DNA of 64,000 nt from Mucilaginibacter sp. KACC 22063 (GTDB lineage Bacteria > Bacteroidota > Bacteroidia > Sphingobacteriales > Sphingobacteriaceae): the NCBI RefSeq assembly GCF_028736115.1, contig NZ_CP117877.1:4030001-4094000 (forward strand), written 5' to 3'. The notes beneath the pieces were generated by a model. That model had not been told where the DNA came from. It saw only the letters and a program-made list of their open reading frames with translations, and did not search any database. Positions 35,869 to 42,951 of this stretch are shown here, piece after piece (position 1 is the stretch's first letter; each line of letters begins with the position of its first letter). The position numbers and the translations under genes were made by a program.

Positions 35869-35898
35869 CCCTCTCTTCTGGAGAGGGTTGAGTGGGGC
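35869..35898. repeat. CCCTCTC...GAGAGGG palindromic element, copy 2
   Basis: Consists of CCCTCTCTTCTGGAGAGGG (35869-35887) followed by TTGAGTGGGGC. The 19-base hairpin differs at one position from the hairpin inside leuS at 45951-45969. With copy 1 it makes an inverted pair around a 47-base AT-rich spacer. Confidence 0.75.
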
Positions 35899-35900
35899 TA

Positions 35901-36665
35901 TCACGCTTCCCGCCACTCCTTACCTGTAAGGTTAATGAACACGTCTTCCAGGTTGGCCTGTTTCACTTGCTTTTTACGTTCAAACCCTGAAGCCACCAGC
36001 TTATCAATAAATTTATCGGGTGTATCAATACCAATTACCTCGCCGCCGTCAACAAAAGCTACACGGTCGCAAAGCACTTCTGCTTCGTCCATATAATGGG
36101 TGGTAATCACTACTGTTGTGCCGTTGTTACGTATTTCTTTTATCAGGTCCCAAAGGTTACGCCTTGCCTGCGGATCGAGGCCGGTTGTCGGCTCGTCCAG
36201 GAAAACAATACGCGGATTGTTAATTAATGTAGTGGCAATAGAAAAACGCTGTTTTTGTCCGCCGGAAAGATCCTTGTATTTTGCCTTGGCTTTTTCGGTA
36301 AGGTTTACCTTCTCCAGCATTTCTGCCGAACTTACTTTGATGCCGTACAAACCCGAGAACAGTTCTATTAATTCTGAAAGATTAAGGTTAGGATAGTATC
36401 CGGCTGCCTGTAATTGTACGCCGATTCGTTTTTTAATACTGTCGGCATCTTTATCTACATTAAAGCCGTCTACAATTACATCGCCTGATGTTTTATCGCG
36501 CAGCGTTTCAATGATTTCAAGAGTGGTGGTTTTGCCAGCGCCGTTGGGTCCAAGAAGTCCAAAGATTTCACCTTCGTATACTTCAAAGCTGATACCCTTT
36601 ACCGCGGTGAAATCGTCATATTTTTTCACCAGGTTGCTGACTGTGATAATAGGGGATTTTGCCAT
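35901..36665 (-). CDS. ABC transporter ATP-binding protein
   Basis: A 254-residue ATPase from the ATG at 36665 (MAKSPIITVSNLVKKYDD); the longer frame to 36719 adds residues unlike the family. Motifs are Walker A GPNGAGKTT, the signature LSGGQKQR, Walker B IVFLDEPTTGLDPQ and the H-loop VVITTHYMDEAEVLCD. It belongs to the CcmA/DrrA type that pairs with ABC-2 permeases. The permease follows after 132 bases, a gap filled by two inverted repeats, so expression of the pair may be uneven. Confidence 0.94.
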   Translation of the reverse strand: MAKSPIITVSNLVKKYDDFTAVKGISFEVYEGEIFGLLGPNGAGKTTTLEIIETLRDKTSGDVIVDGFNVDKDADSIKKRIGVQLQAAGYYPNLNLSELIELFSGLYGIKVSSAEMLEKVNLTEKAKAKYKDLSGGQKQRFSIATTLINNPRIVFLDEPTTGLDPQARRNLWDLIKEIRNNGTTVVITTHYMDEAEVLCDRVAFVDGGEVIGIDTPDKFIDKLVASGFERKKQVKQANLEDVFINLTGKEWREA

Positions 36666-36722
36666 ACCCGAATGTAGGCAATCTCGCTTAATGTAGAAAT
36701 AGTTTTCGGTGAACAGCACTAA

Positions 36723-36755
36723 AAAGGCGGTGAAACTTCATGTTCCACCGCCTTT
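36723..36755 (-). terminator. Intrinsic terminator of the DUF2945 gene
   Basis: The stem AAAGGCGGTG / CACCGCCTTT followed on the reverse strand by a T run, 31 bases after the DUF2945 stop. Confidence 0.75.
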
Positions 36756-36786
36756 CCTTATTTACCAAGAAATGAACCTTAATTTA

Positions 36787-37005
36787 CTATTTCTTTTTGC
36801 CGCCCTTTTTCAGCTCGCTTTCAGATTTAAGTACCTTTTGGCCTTTATCTGTTTTTATTTCGTAAGCAGGCTCATCTTTGCTTGCTTTACGTTTTACTGT
36901 AGCATCTTTTATCTTTTTCGTAACAGGTTTCTCTACTTTCTTTTCAATTTTACCTTCTGCCTGGCTTTTGCCCCAGTCCCAATGTACTTCATCCCCTTTT
37001 TTCAT
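36787..37005 (-). CDS. DUF2945 (hypervirulence-associated TUDOR-like) small protein
   Basis: A highly charged 72-residue protein, Lys-rich throughout. KKGDEVHWDWGKSQAEGKI followed by a Lys/Val/Thr-rich repeat and EPAYEIKTDKGQKVLKSES is the DUF2945 pattern, a predicted TUDOR-like fold. The family is linked in fungi to stress and virulence, and the bacterial function is unknown. The basic charge would allow nucleic-acid contact, but this is speculation. It has its own terminator. Confidence 0.85.
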   Translation of the reverse strand: MKKGDEVHWDWGKSQAEGKIEKKVEKPVTKKIKDATVKRKASKDEPAYEIKTDKGQKVLKSESELKKGGKKK

Positions 37006-37059
37006 AGCTATTTGTTTTATTATAGAACGGCTTATGCATCAGGCGGTTTTTTAAATAAA

Positions 37060-37094
37060 ATAGCCTCACTGTTTAAAGCGAGGCTATCTTTTTT
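37060..37094. terminator. Bidirectional terminator-like hairpin
   Basis: The stem ATAGCCTC / GAGGCTAT with a 12-base loop, T-rich on both sides (CTTTTTT on the forward strand, TTTTATTT on the reverse). On the reverse strand it would end a short transcript carrying the 28-codon ORF at 37131-37217. Confidence 0.65.
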
Positions 37095-37130
37095 AGAGTG
37101 ATTGATTATATATGATGGAGGCCCGGGGAA

Positions 37131-37217
37131 TTAGTTAAACAATTCCCTGAACACGTGTAAGAGAATTTCTGCCCGTTCTATGTAGTATATGATAAATGAG
37201 ATAAGTAAAGTTTTCAT
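37131..37217 (-). CDS. Candidate 28-residue small protein
   Basis: A short reverse-strand frame beginning MKTLLISFIIYYIERAEIL and ending in RELFN. The first half is hydrophobic and the second half is amphipathic with charged residues. It is flanked by promoter-like CATCTTTG at 37242-37249 on the reverse strand (one mismatch to TAnnTTTG) and by the hairpin terminator at 37060-37094, so it forms a tidy small transcription unit in an otherwise empty 433-base gap. No family is recognised, and chance occurrence cannot be ruled out. Confidence 0.35.
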   Translation of the reverse strand: MKTLLISFIIYYIERAEILLHVFRELFN

Positions 37218-37438
37218 AATAACTGTCGGTTTGTTTACAATACAAAGATGCCTCAATTGCCGCCCCGGCGTTATTGCTTTTAGGTAAGCCGCCTTATTTT
37301 ATCGGTGAAAACAGGGAAACTATCAGTTTATTAACAAATGCTTGCTTTAAACGGCTTCGGTGAAATTTCGGTAAAAGGATATTACCGGCTGCCGAACTAT
37401 TCCAAACAGTTGTTGTTAACCTTTAACAAATTTGAAAC

Positions 37439-37771
37439 ATGACAACAGCAAAAATTATAAGGCACAGACATAAATACCATCATTACCTAAACGACGATCT
37501 GAAATCTGTTAAAGAGGAAACGCATTTTAAGATCGTTTTCAGCGACCCGGCCGAATTCGACCTTTTTAAAGCCTGGATAAGCGAGCATGACGGCGAGTAC
37601 AACTATAACAAGGAAGAGAGCCGCCAGGAAGGTAAATTCCCGAAAGTGCCCATGTTTCACGATGAGATCTGCTGGTGCGACATAATGACCTATTACCTGG
37701 TACATGTTGCCGGATATGATTTTCATTCTACCATACATCCTTACAAAGGCGAAGTTTATCTGAAAGGATAA
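37439..37771 (+). CDS. Hypothetical 110-residue cytoplasmic protein
   Basis: A complete, soluble protein without signal or membrane segment. It begins with a His/Lys/Arg-rich stretch (KIIRHRHKYHHYLNDD) and continues with an ordered part, FKIVFSDPAEFDLFKAWI, FHDEICWCDIMTYYLVHVAG and HPYKGEVYL. The clustered His and Cys residues (CWC, HVAGYDFH) could bind a metal, but no known motif is matched. It stands alone. Codon use looks like that of the neighbours, which supports a real gene. Confidence 0.6.
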   Translation: MTTAKIIRHRHKYHHYLNDDLKSVKEETHFKIVFSDPAEFDLFKAWISEHDGEYNYNKEESRQEGKFPKVPMFHDEICWCDIMTYYLVHVAGYDFHSTIHPYKGEVYLKG

Positions 37772-37902
37772 CTTAATTGCGGAGATGGGAGTTGTGATAT
37801 CTGATGTCCGATTTCTGGTACCGGAATATTATAAGACATTAGTTTTAAAGCTTTTAAATTAGGTCTATTCCGAACTCGGGCATCCGGCGTACGCCCCCGA
37901 TA

Positions 37903-38106
37903 TCACATCTGCCTGTATTCGTCGCGGAGGATGGTTAAGCAGCTTGCACACAAACAGCCATCATACATTTCGCTGATGTATTGCGTTTCGTTAATATTCA
38001 GCTGAACCGTAGTACACTGGCATTTGGTATATGAATTTGCCTTACACTCGAAAGCAGAGCCGCAGCGTTCGCAACTGATAATTTCGTGTTTGGTGTGGGC
38101 ATGCAT
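37903..38106 (-). CDS. Cysteine-rich CWC-type small protein
   Basis: About 67 residues from the ATG at 38106 (MHAHTKHEIISCERCGSAF). Nine or so cysteines occur as CERC, FECKA, KCQCTT and CLCASCL, the layout of the cysteine-rich CWC family, predicted to bind zinc. The function is unknown. It lies downstream of msrB on the same strand, separated by a 71-base palindromic repeat. A longer start at 38136 is possible but overlaps that repeat. Confidence 0.75.
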   Translation of the reverse strand: MHAHTKHEIISCERCGSAFECKANSYTKCQCTTVQLNINETQYISEMYDGCLCASCLTILRDEYRQM

Positions 38107-38131
38107 AGGGTATAATATTACTATATAATTT

Positions 38132-38202
38132 GTCATTCTGAACGAAGTGAAGAATCATTATTAAAACTTCGATAACAGATCCTTCGCGTTGCTCAGGATG
38201 AC
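38132..38202. repeat. GTCATTCTGAACG / GGATGAC palindromic repeat
   Basis: A 71-base element with complementary ends (GTCATTCTGA and TCAGGATGAC) and inner arms GAAGAATC and GATCCTTC. It lies between msrB and the CWC gene. It shares the GTCAT...ATGAC ends with the repeats at 22.97, 29.6-29.8 and 42.5-42.9 kb. Confidence 0.75.
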
Positions 38203-38216
38203 AAATGTAAAACAGA

Positions 38217-38579
38217 TTATGCCAAAGGCACAAACTTCATAGAAACTGAGTTTACACAGTGGCGTGTATTTTTCGCGGTAAACATCTCCCCTTCAAATAC
38301 GTGGCCTAAGTGAGCACCGCAGTTAGCGCAAAGTATTTCGGTACGGCGGCCGTCGGCATCAGTTTCGCGGCGTACTGCACCCGGAATTTCATCATCAAAG
38401 CTTGGCCAGCCACAAAATGATTCAAATTTATCTTCTGAACGGTAAAGCGGCGCATCGCAACGTTTACAAACATATACGCCCTGTGCTTTATTGTTTAACA
38501 GTTCGCCTGTGAACGGGCGCTCTGTGCCTTTGTATAAGATCACCCTTTCTTCTTCGGGTGTTAATTTATTGTATTCCAT
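38217..38579 (-). CDS. msrB: Peptide-methionine (R)-S-oxide reductase
   Basis: Repairs oxidised methionine (R epimer) using thioredoxin. The 120-residue protein has both zinc Cys pairs (CKRCDAPLY and CANCGAHLGHVF), the GWPSF substrate motif and the catalytic Cys in RHCVNSVSMKF. It has no signal peptide, so it acts in the cytoplasm. The length is slightly short for the family but all key residues are present. Confidence 0.96.
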   Translation of the reverse strand: MEYNKLTPEEERVILYKGTERPFTGELLNNKAQGVYVCKRCDAPLYRSEDKFESFCGWPSFDDEIPGAVRRETDADGRRTEILCANCGAHLGHVFEGEMFTAKNTRHCVNSVSMKFVPLA

Positions 38580-39056
38580 ATTGTTTAATTAGATGGGTGA
38601 GTTAGAGAATTCAAATAGTACTCACATCAATATATGTATAAAAACCGCGCCAGAGTAAGTTTACTGACATGTTTGCAGTACATAAATATGTGTATACTTT
38701 CTTTTAGCCGTTAAAAGAAAGTAACAAAGAAAACTCGCCGCTGGCACCGCAGTCTTTTAATGTTAGTACTACTGCAAAGCCTGTAGTTACCGCCTGCGCT
38801 GAGGCGGCATTATTAGCTTACGTTCTGTTCACCACTTAGTAATTGCTGGCAAACAGCTTTGGCAAAGAAAAGCAGAACAAATGGCTTGCGGGCAGGATAA
38901 GGCATTTTGAATGTTGCAGAAGCAAGGACATAGCGCGAACGCAGTTGAGCAACAGGCAAGCAGCCTGTGGTTCTGCTTTACTTGTGCGCATGGCATGTGT
39001 ATAAAGCCTTTTGCCGGCTAGGCATTTTGCGCTACTTTGCTGCTATGGCAAAGTAG
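38580..39056. repeat. Structured gene-free region with nested inverted repeats
   Basis: A 477-base gap with no credible gene. It holds a perfect 12-bp hairpin (TACTTTCTTTTA / TAAAAGAAAGTA, 38695-38723) and a matched pair AAGCAGAAC...GTTCTGCTT about 100 bases apart. A 10-bp hairpin, GCTACTTTGC / GCAAAGTAGC, lies at 39031-39057. The last hairpin abuts the SemiSWEET stop and may terminate it. The whole looks like a non-coding repeat unit or a structured RNA. Confidence 0.45.
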
Positions 39057-39332
39057 CTATAGCTTGGCACTACTTTTCTCTTTATAAATATACTTCAACA
39101 CAAACATGGTAATGTTTAAGGCCATAGCCAATATGTTAGTCGCAATAATAGCTATATCTGATTTTTGGACACCATAATATACCCAAAGCGTATTACCGGT
39201 AAACATTACAATAAACATGAAAATGGAAACATCCTGTGCCTGTTTGGTTTTAACAGTTTTAACTATCTGCGGTATAATGGAAGACGATGTACAGAAGCCC
39301 GCTACTAAACCTAAAATGTCTAAAAATTCCAT
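39057..39332 (-). CDS. SemiSWEET sugar transporter
   Basis: A 91-residue membrane protein with three helices (FLDILGLVAGFCTSSSIIPQ, VSIFMFIVMFTGNTLWVYYG, IAIIATNILAMALNITMFVL). The PQ motif sits in SIIPQIVKT and the conserved Asn in GNTLW and ATNIL. SemiSWEETs work as homodimers and carry mono- or disaccharides along gradients. Length and motifs are typical. It is a single gene next to a structured gene-free region. Confidence 0.9.
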   Translation of the reverse strand: MEFLDILGLVAGFCTSSSIIPQIVKTVKTKQAQDVSIFMFIVMFTGNTLWVYYGVQKSDIAIIATNILAMALNITMFVLKYIYKEKSSAKL

Positions 39333-39387
39333 GCCTGCTTTTTAAAAGCAACATATCATTAACCAATAGTTTAGGCACAAAATAAAA

Positions 39388-39413
39388 AATCCCGCTCTTT
39401 GCAGAACGGGATT
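39388..39413 (-). terminator. Intrinsic terminator of sucD
   Basis: The stem AATCCCG / CGGGATT with a 12-base loop, followed on the reverse strand by TTTTTTATTTTG, 50 bases after the sucD stop. Confidence 0.75.
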
Positions 39414-39463
39414 ATATTTATAAGAAACAAGTCTTATCTCTTGTTTCTTGTTCTATCTTCTAA

Positions 39464-40339
39464 TTACAATTTCGCCATTTCTTCAGCCATAGCAGCGCCA
39501 ATTTCAGCCGGCGACTGTACTACGCGGATACCGCACTCTTCCATGATTTTCATTTTAGCAGCAGCAGTATCATCAGCACCACCAACAATGGCACCCGCAT
39601 GGCCCATACGACGGCCCGGAGGCGCAGTTTGACCAGCGATGAAACCTACCACAGGTTTAGTACCATGTTCTTTGATCCAGCGTGCGGCTTCAGCTTCCAT
39701 GCCACCGCCAATTTCGCCGATCATGATGATACCATGAGTTTCCGGATCGTTCATTAATAATTCAACAGCTTCTTTGGTTGGTGTACCAATGATTGGGTCG
39801 CCACCGATACCGATAGCCGTAGTGATACCCATACCAGCTTTAACCACCTGGTCAACTGCCTCGTAAGTAAGTGTACCTGATTTAGAAACCACACCGATGT
39901 TACCTTTTTTGAAGATAAAACCAGGCATGATACCAATTTTAGCCTCATCAGCAGTAATAATACCAGGGCAGTTAGGGCCAATTAAACGGGCATCTTTGTC
40001 TTTCAGGTATTCTTTCACCTGGATCATATCCTTGGTTGGAATACCTTCAGTGATACAAACAATAACTTTAATACCTGCTTCGGCAGCTTCCATAATTGCA
40101 TCAGCAGCAAAAGCCGGCGGAACAAAAATGATAGATACATCAGCGCCGGTTTGATCAACCGCATCTTTAACGGTGTTGAATACAGGCCTGTCAAGATGTT
40201 GCTGACCGCCTTTACCCGGTGTAACACCACCAACAACCTGGGTTCCGTACTCGATCATCTGAGAGGCATGGTAAGTACCTTCGTTACCGGTAAAACCCTG
40301 AACAATTACTTTTGAATCTTTATTTACGAGAACACTCAT
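39464..40339 (-). CDS. sucD: Succinyl-CoA synthetase alpha subunit
   Basis: ADP- or GDP-forming TCA-cycle enzyme subunit that binds CoA and carries the phosphorylated His. The 291 residues show the CoA-binding Rossmann part (VIVQGFTGNEGTYHASQMI), GPNCPGIITADEAKIGIMP and the active-site His in GRRMGHAGAIVGG. It is complete. The beta subunit sucC is not adjacent in this window. A promoter-like pair lies just upstream. Confidence 0.97.
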   Translation of the reverse strand: MSVLVNKDSKVIVQGFTGNEGTYHASQMIEYGTQVVGGVTPGKGGQQHLDRPVFNTVKDAVDQTGADVSIIFVPPAFAADAIMEAAEAGIKVIVCITEGIPTKDMIQVKEYLKDKDARLIGPNCPGIITADEAKIGIMPGFIFKKGNIGVVSKSGTLTYEAVDQVVKAGMGITTAIGIGGDPIIGTPTKEAVELLMNDPETHGIIMIGEIGGGMEAEAARWIKEHGTKPVVGFIAGQTAPPGRRMGHAGAIVGGADDTAAAKMKIMEECGIRVVQSPAEIGAAMAEEMAKL

Positions 40340-40359
40340 GGTTTTTAATTTTTCAACGG

Positions 40360-40389
40360 CAAAGCTAAAGTTATTGCCTATACAATCAA
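40360..40389 (-). promoter_or_regulatory. Putative promoter of sucD
   Basis: Reading the reverse strand, TTG and TAGCTTTG are separated by 19 bases, matching the Bacteroidota -33/-7 pattern. The -7 box is 20 bases before the sucD start codon. Confidence 0.5.
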
Positions 40390-40467
40390 ATTATTTTTAG
40401 GTAATGTGACATTGACCCGCACATTTGTTAGTTAACCAAAGAATCATTAGGGCGATTCGCCTTTAAA

Positions 40468-41766
40468 CTATTTATTCAGGTTTTCAATAATTATACCGCC
40501 TAATCTTAGGCTGGCGCTTTCACCATAATAACTATATCCATCATTGGATTCAAATGGTTTACTAATGCAAATGATTTTACTACCATCATCAAATATTTTT
40601 AAAGGATAAGCTTTCGTCTGTATTGTTCTCTTGTGTTGGTAATTATTCAAATCATAAACCTCAATAGTTTTGTTCTGAGTAGCTGCATAAATTTCATTGC
40701 TGTTTTTATTAAAATCGAACGAGGTAAAGCTTAGATGCCCATCAGAAAGAGTTGCTTTAAAAGTCATATCCGAATTATAAATCGCTCCATTTGATGATGT
40801 GATATAACTTTTCCCATCGGGGAAAAACTCAAAGATTTCAGCTTTTGTCACATAGCTATTATTTTGACTTAAGCGATTAACCAAATCCCCGCTTTGTAGA
40901 AATTTATAATAATTAAGATTATTTGTATTAGATCTTAACGATATCTCCAAAATTTCACTATCTGTATCAGGGATTTTTTTCAATCGTGCGTCATCAAAAT
41001 TTCCATTTTGAGATATGAGTTTTTTAGTTTTTCTGCTATAAACTTTGAGTGGGTTTTGCAGCCATGCATTTGTTGCCACATAAAGGTTACTATTACTGGA
41101 TACAACACTTATTGCATTAAAACTAATATCTATTTGATCTATTTTTTGTAAAGTGACTGCGTCATAAATACCTAAACCAAAATTTCCAGGCACATATAAT
41201 TCTTTTTTAGTGTTATAAATTCCAAAATCAGAATAACCATTTGTTCCAGTAAGACTAATTTTATTTACAATCTCATTCCTTCGTAAATCATATATGCTTA
41301 TTGTACCTAATTTTTCAAAAAGATAAATGAGGCGATTATCTTTATCAAATATGGCATCGAAAGGGTTAATGCCAAATCCGGTTATATCTAACCGATTAAC
41401 CGAGGCAGTATTACTTGTAATATAAACCCCAGATTTTAGTCTTCCTTCTATTTGGTAATTTATTACATAATTGTACGGAATGTTCTTATCAACAAATTTA
41501 ACAGAGTTAATATTTGTTGATGCTGCTATAGTTTTGAATATAATCCCGTCGTAGTCTTGCCTCATGATGCGATATTCTACAAACTCACTTGTATCAAGTT
41601 TGGACCACGATAATGATATTGAATCACCAACTAATTTTGCATTATCTATTACTATTTTGTTGCTGTAAGATTTTGTTTGATCAATAATTGGAGAAGGCTC
41701 GGGATTACTCTTTTTGCATGAGAATATAATAAGACATAAGGAGCATAATAAAAAAATTCTATTCAT
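40468..41766 (-). CDS. Lipoprotein with FN3-like and beta-propeller regions, AT-rich
   Basis: A 432-residue lipoprotein from the ATG at 41766. The signal IFLLCSLCLIIFSC ends in the acylated Cys followed by KKSNPEPSP. Residues ~35-125 look like a fibronectin type III domain (LSWSKLDTSEFVEYRIMRQD). The remainder has repeated propeller-like blades (GTISIYDLRRNEIV, KTIEVYDLNNYQHKRTI). Codon use is clearly richer in A and T than in the flanking sucD and PPC genes, which hints at recent acquisition. The surface role is unknown. Confidence 0.7.
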   Translation of the reverse strand: MNRIFLLCSLCLIIFSCKKSNPEPSPIIDQTKSYSNKIVIDNAKLVGDSISLSWSKLDTSEFVEYRIMRQDYDGIIFKTIAASTNINSVKFVDKNIPYNYVINYQIEGRLKSGVYITSNTASVNRLDITGFGINPFDAIFDKDNRLIYLFEKLGTISIYDLRRNEIVNKISLTGTNGYSDFGIYNTKKELYVPGNFGLGIYDAVTLQKIDQIDISFNAISVVSSNSNLYVATNAWLQNPLKVYSRKTKKLISQNGNFDDARLKKIPDTDSEILEISLRSNTNNLNYYKFLQSGDLVNRLSQNNSYVTKAEIFEFFPDGKSYITSSNGAIYNSDMTFKATLSDGHLSFTSFDFNKNSNEIYAATQNKTIEVYDLNNYQHKRTIQTKAYPLKIFDDGSKIICISKPFESNDGYSYYGESASLRLGGIIIENLNK

Positions 41767-41836
41767 GTAAAGGCGTTTAGACAAATCGCCTTAAAGATAA
41801 GTATATACTACTTGTAAACATGTTGTTATGTTAGGT

Positions 41837-42403
41837 TCATAGCTCCGGATGCAGCAGGTTGATATTTGATTCGGCGTTGTATTGCTTTTGTAATGTAGCA
41901 GGGTAAACAGTTACCATTACCTCGAGTGTTGGATAAATAAAAGCTTCGATCAAATGTCCGCCATGTACGTTACCATTTTGATCGGCCACGTTAATATGCG
42001 CATGTACAGATGGCTTGCCATTGATCACTGACATATCGCCTATCATAGATGTGATCTCTGCCTGTTCATTTAAAGAGATCACCTTGAACATCTTTTTCAC
42101 TTTATCGAACCAGCCAAATTTGCACGACGTAGCATCGCCAATGGCTGTAAAAGACGCGCTTCTTACATTATATTTTTGCGCAAATTCTGTAAGGCCTGAT
42201 AATACCTCATCGCCTTTGGCAAACACCAGCACGTAAGTTTTAGCTCTGCCCTGCTCATTCAATAACTTCACTTTAACACCAGGCGAACGACCGGTTTTAG
42301 CCGCATTGGTTGCGGGTAGATATTCCTGCGCAAATAGCGTAGCTGATGCAAATAAAAGTGTTAATGTTATAAATGCTTGAGTAAAGTATGGCTTCAGTTT
42401 CAT
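41837..42403 (-). CDS. Exported PPC (DUF296) domain protein
   Basis: About 188 residues from the ATG at 42403, chosen because it opens a signal peptide (FTQAFITLTLLFASATLFAQ). The frame extends 28 codons upstream through the palindromic repeat. The mature domain is a PPC/DUF296 fold: YVLVFAKGDEVLSGLTEFAQ, ASFTAIGDATSC, KPSVHAHINVADQNGNVHGG and TLEVMVTVYP. The His residues in HAHIN and GGH correspond to the metal-binding positions of bacterial PPC proteins. Most relatives are cytosolic, so export is unusual. The function is unknown. Confidence 0.8.
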   Translation of the reverse strand: MKLKPYFTQAFITLTLLFASATLFAQEYLPATNAAKTGRSPGVKVKLLNEQGRAKTYVLVFAKGDEVLSGLTEFAQKYNVRSASFTAIGDATSCKFGWFDKVKKMFKVISLNEQAEITSMIGDMSVINGKPSVHAHINVADQNGNVHGGHLIEAFIYPTLEVMVTVYPATLQKQYNAESNINLLHPEL

Positions 42404-42458
42404 TGCTTTGTGTTTATAACGATAACCTGAAAAATGGGGAATTGTTGACTCGGATAAT

Positions 42459-42487
42459 GTCACGCCGAACTTGTTTCGGCATCTCAC
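42459..42487. repeat. GTCA-GCCGAA...TTCGGC palindrome, copy 1 (inverted)
   Basis: Reads GTCACGCCGAACTTGTTTCG and continues GCATCTCAC. It is the inverse complement of the copy at 42811-42839 in 28 of 29 bases. It lies 10 bases from the stop codon of the GIY-YIG gene. Confidence 0.8.
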
Positions 42488-42497
42488 AAGAAAAGTT

Positions 42498-42797
42498 CTA
42501 AATATCGATATCTGACTTTAAATCACGCATCTCTTGGTTTGTAGACTTAATCAGATTAACTTTCCAATCATGGTGCCAGCGTTTAAGCTGCTTCTCTCTG
42601 TCAATGGCATCTGTAATCCGGTCAAAGCATTCGAAATATACCAGGTCAAATAGTTTATATTTTCTTACATGAGCCGAGTCTTCATTGCTATTTAAATGCT
42701 GCCAAATCCGCGAACGCAGATCGCTGGTTACACCAATATAAAACGATGTGCGATGTTTATTGGACATGATATAAATGTAACCTTGCTTAAATAACAT
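42498..42797 (-). CDS. Small GIY-YIG nuclease-domain protein flanked by inverted repeats
   Basis: A 99-residue paralogue of the protein at 29851-30147. The N-terminal motif is GYIYIMSNKHRTSFYIGVTS (YIY and YIG), followed by a conserved Arg (DLRSRIWQH), the Glu in DAIDREKQLKRW and HDWKVNLIKSTNQEM. It is flanked by near-identical inverted copies of a 29-base palindrome that end 10 bases from its stop and start 13 bases from its start codon. The nuclease fold is clear, and DNA cutting or a role in moving the repeats is inferred only. Confidence 0.9.
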   Translation of the reverse strand: MLFKQGYIYIMSNKHRTSFYIGVTSDLRSRIWQHLNSNEDSAHVRKYKLFDLVYFECFDRITDAIDREKQLKRWHHDWKVNLIKSTNQEMRDLKSDIDI

Positions 42798-42810
42798 TTT
42801 TGATTAACTT

Positions 42811-42839
42811 GTGAGATGCCGAAACAAGTTCGGCATGAC
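42811..42839. repeat. GTGAG-GCCGAA...TTCGGCATGAC palindrome, copy 2
   Basis: Reads GTGAGATGCCGAAACAAGTT and continues CGGCATGAC. The GCCGAA/TTCGGC arms form a hairpin over AACAAG-type loop bases. It is paired with copy 1 as inverted flanks of the GIY-YIG gene. Confidence 0.8.
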
Positions 42840-42903
42840 GGATTGAGAAATTACTTAAAGATAATAAGTATAACTTACAACAAAATGCAGCTTTTATTAG
42901 CGT

Positions 42904-42932
42904 GTCAGATGCCGAAACAAGTTCGGCATGAC
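42904..42932. repeat. GTCAG-GCCGAA...TTCGGCATGAC palindrome, copy 3
   Basis: Differs from copy 2 by one base in 29 and has the same orientation. It lies 20 bases from the stop codon of the convergent symporter gene. Confidence 0.8.
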
Positions 42933-42951
42933 GGTAAGTCCAATTCTAATA

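Noticed and set aside
37487..37738. 83-codon reverse frame opposite the 110-residue hypothetical protein
   Set aside because: The forward frame has more natural composition and an AT-rich upstream region. The reverse frame has no family features, so only the forward one was kept.
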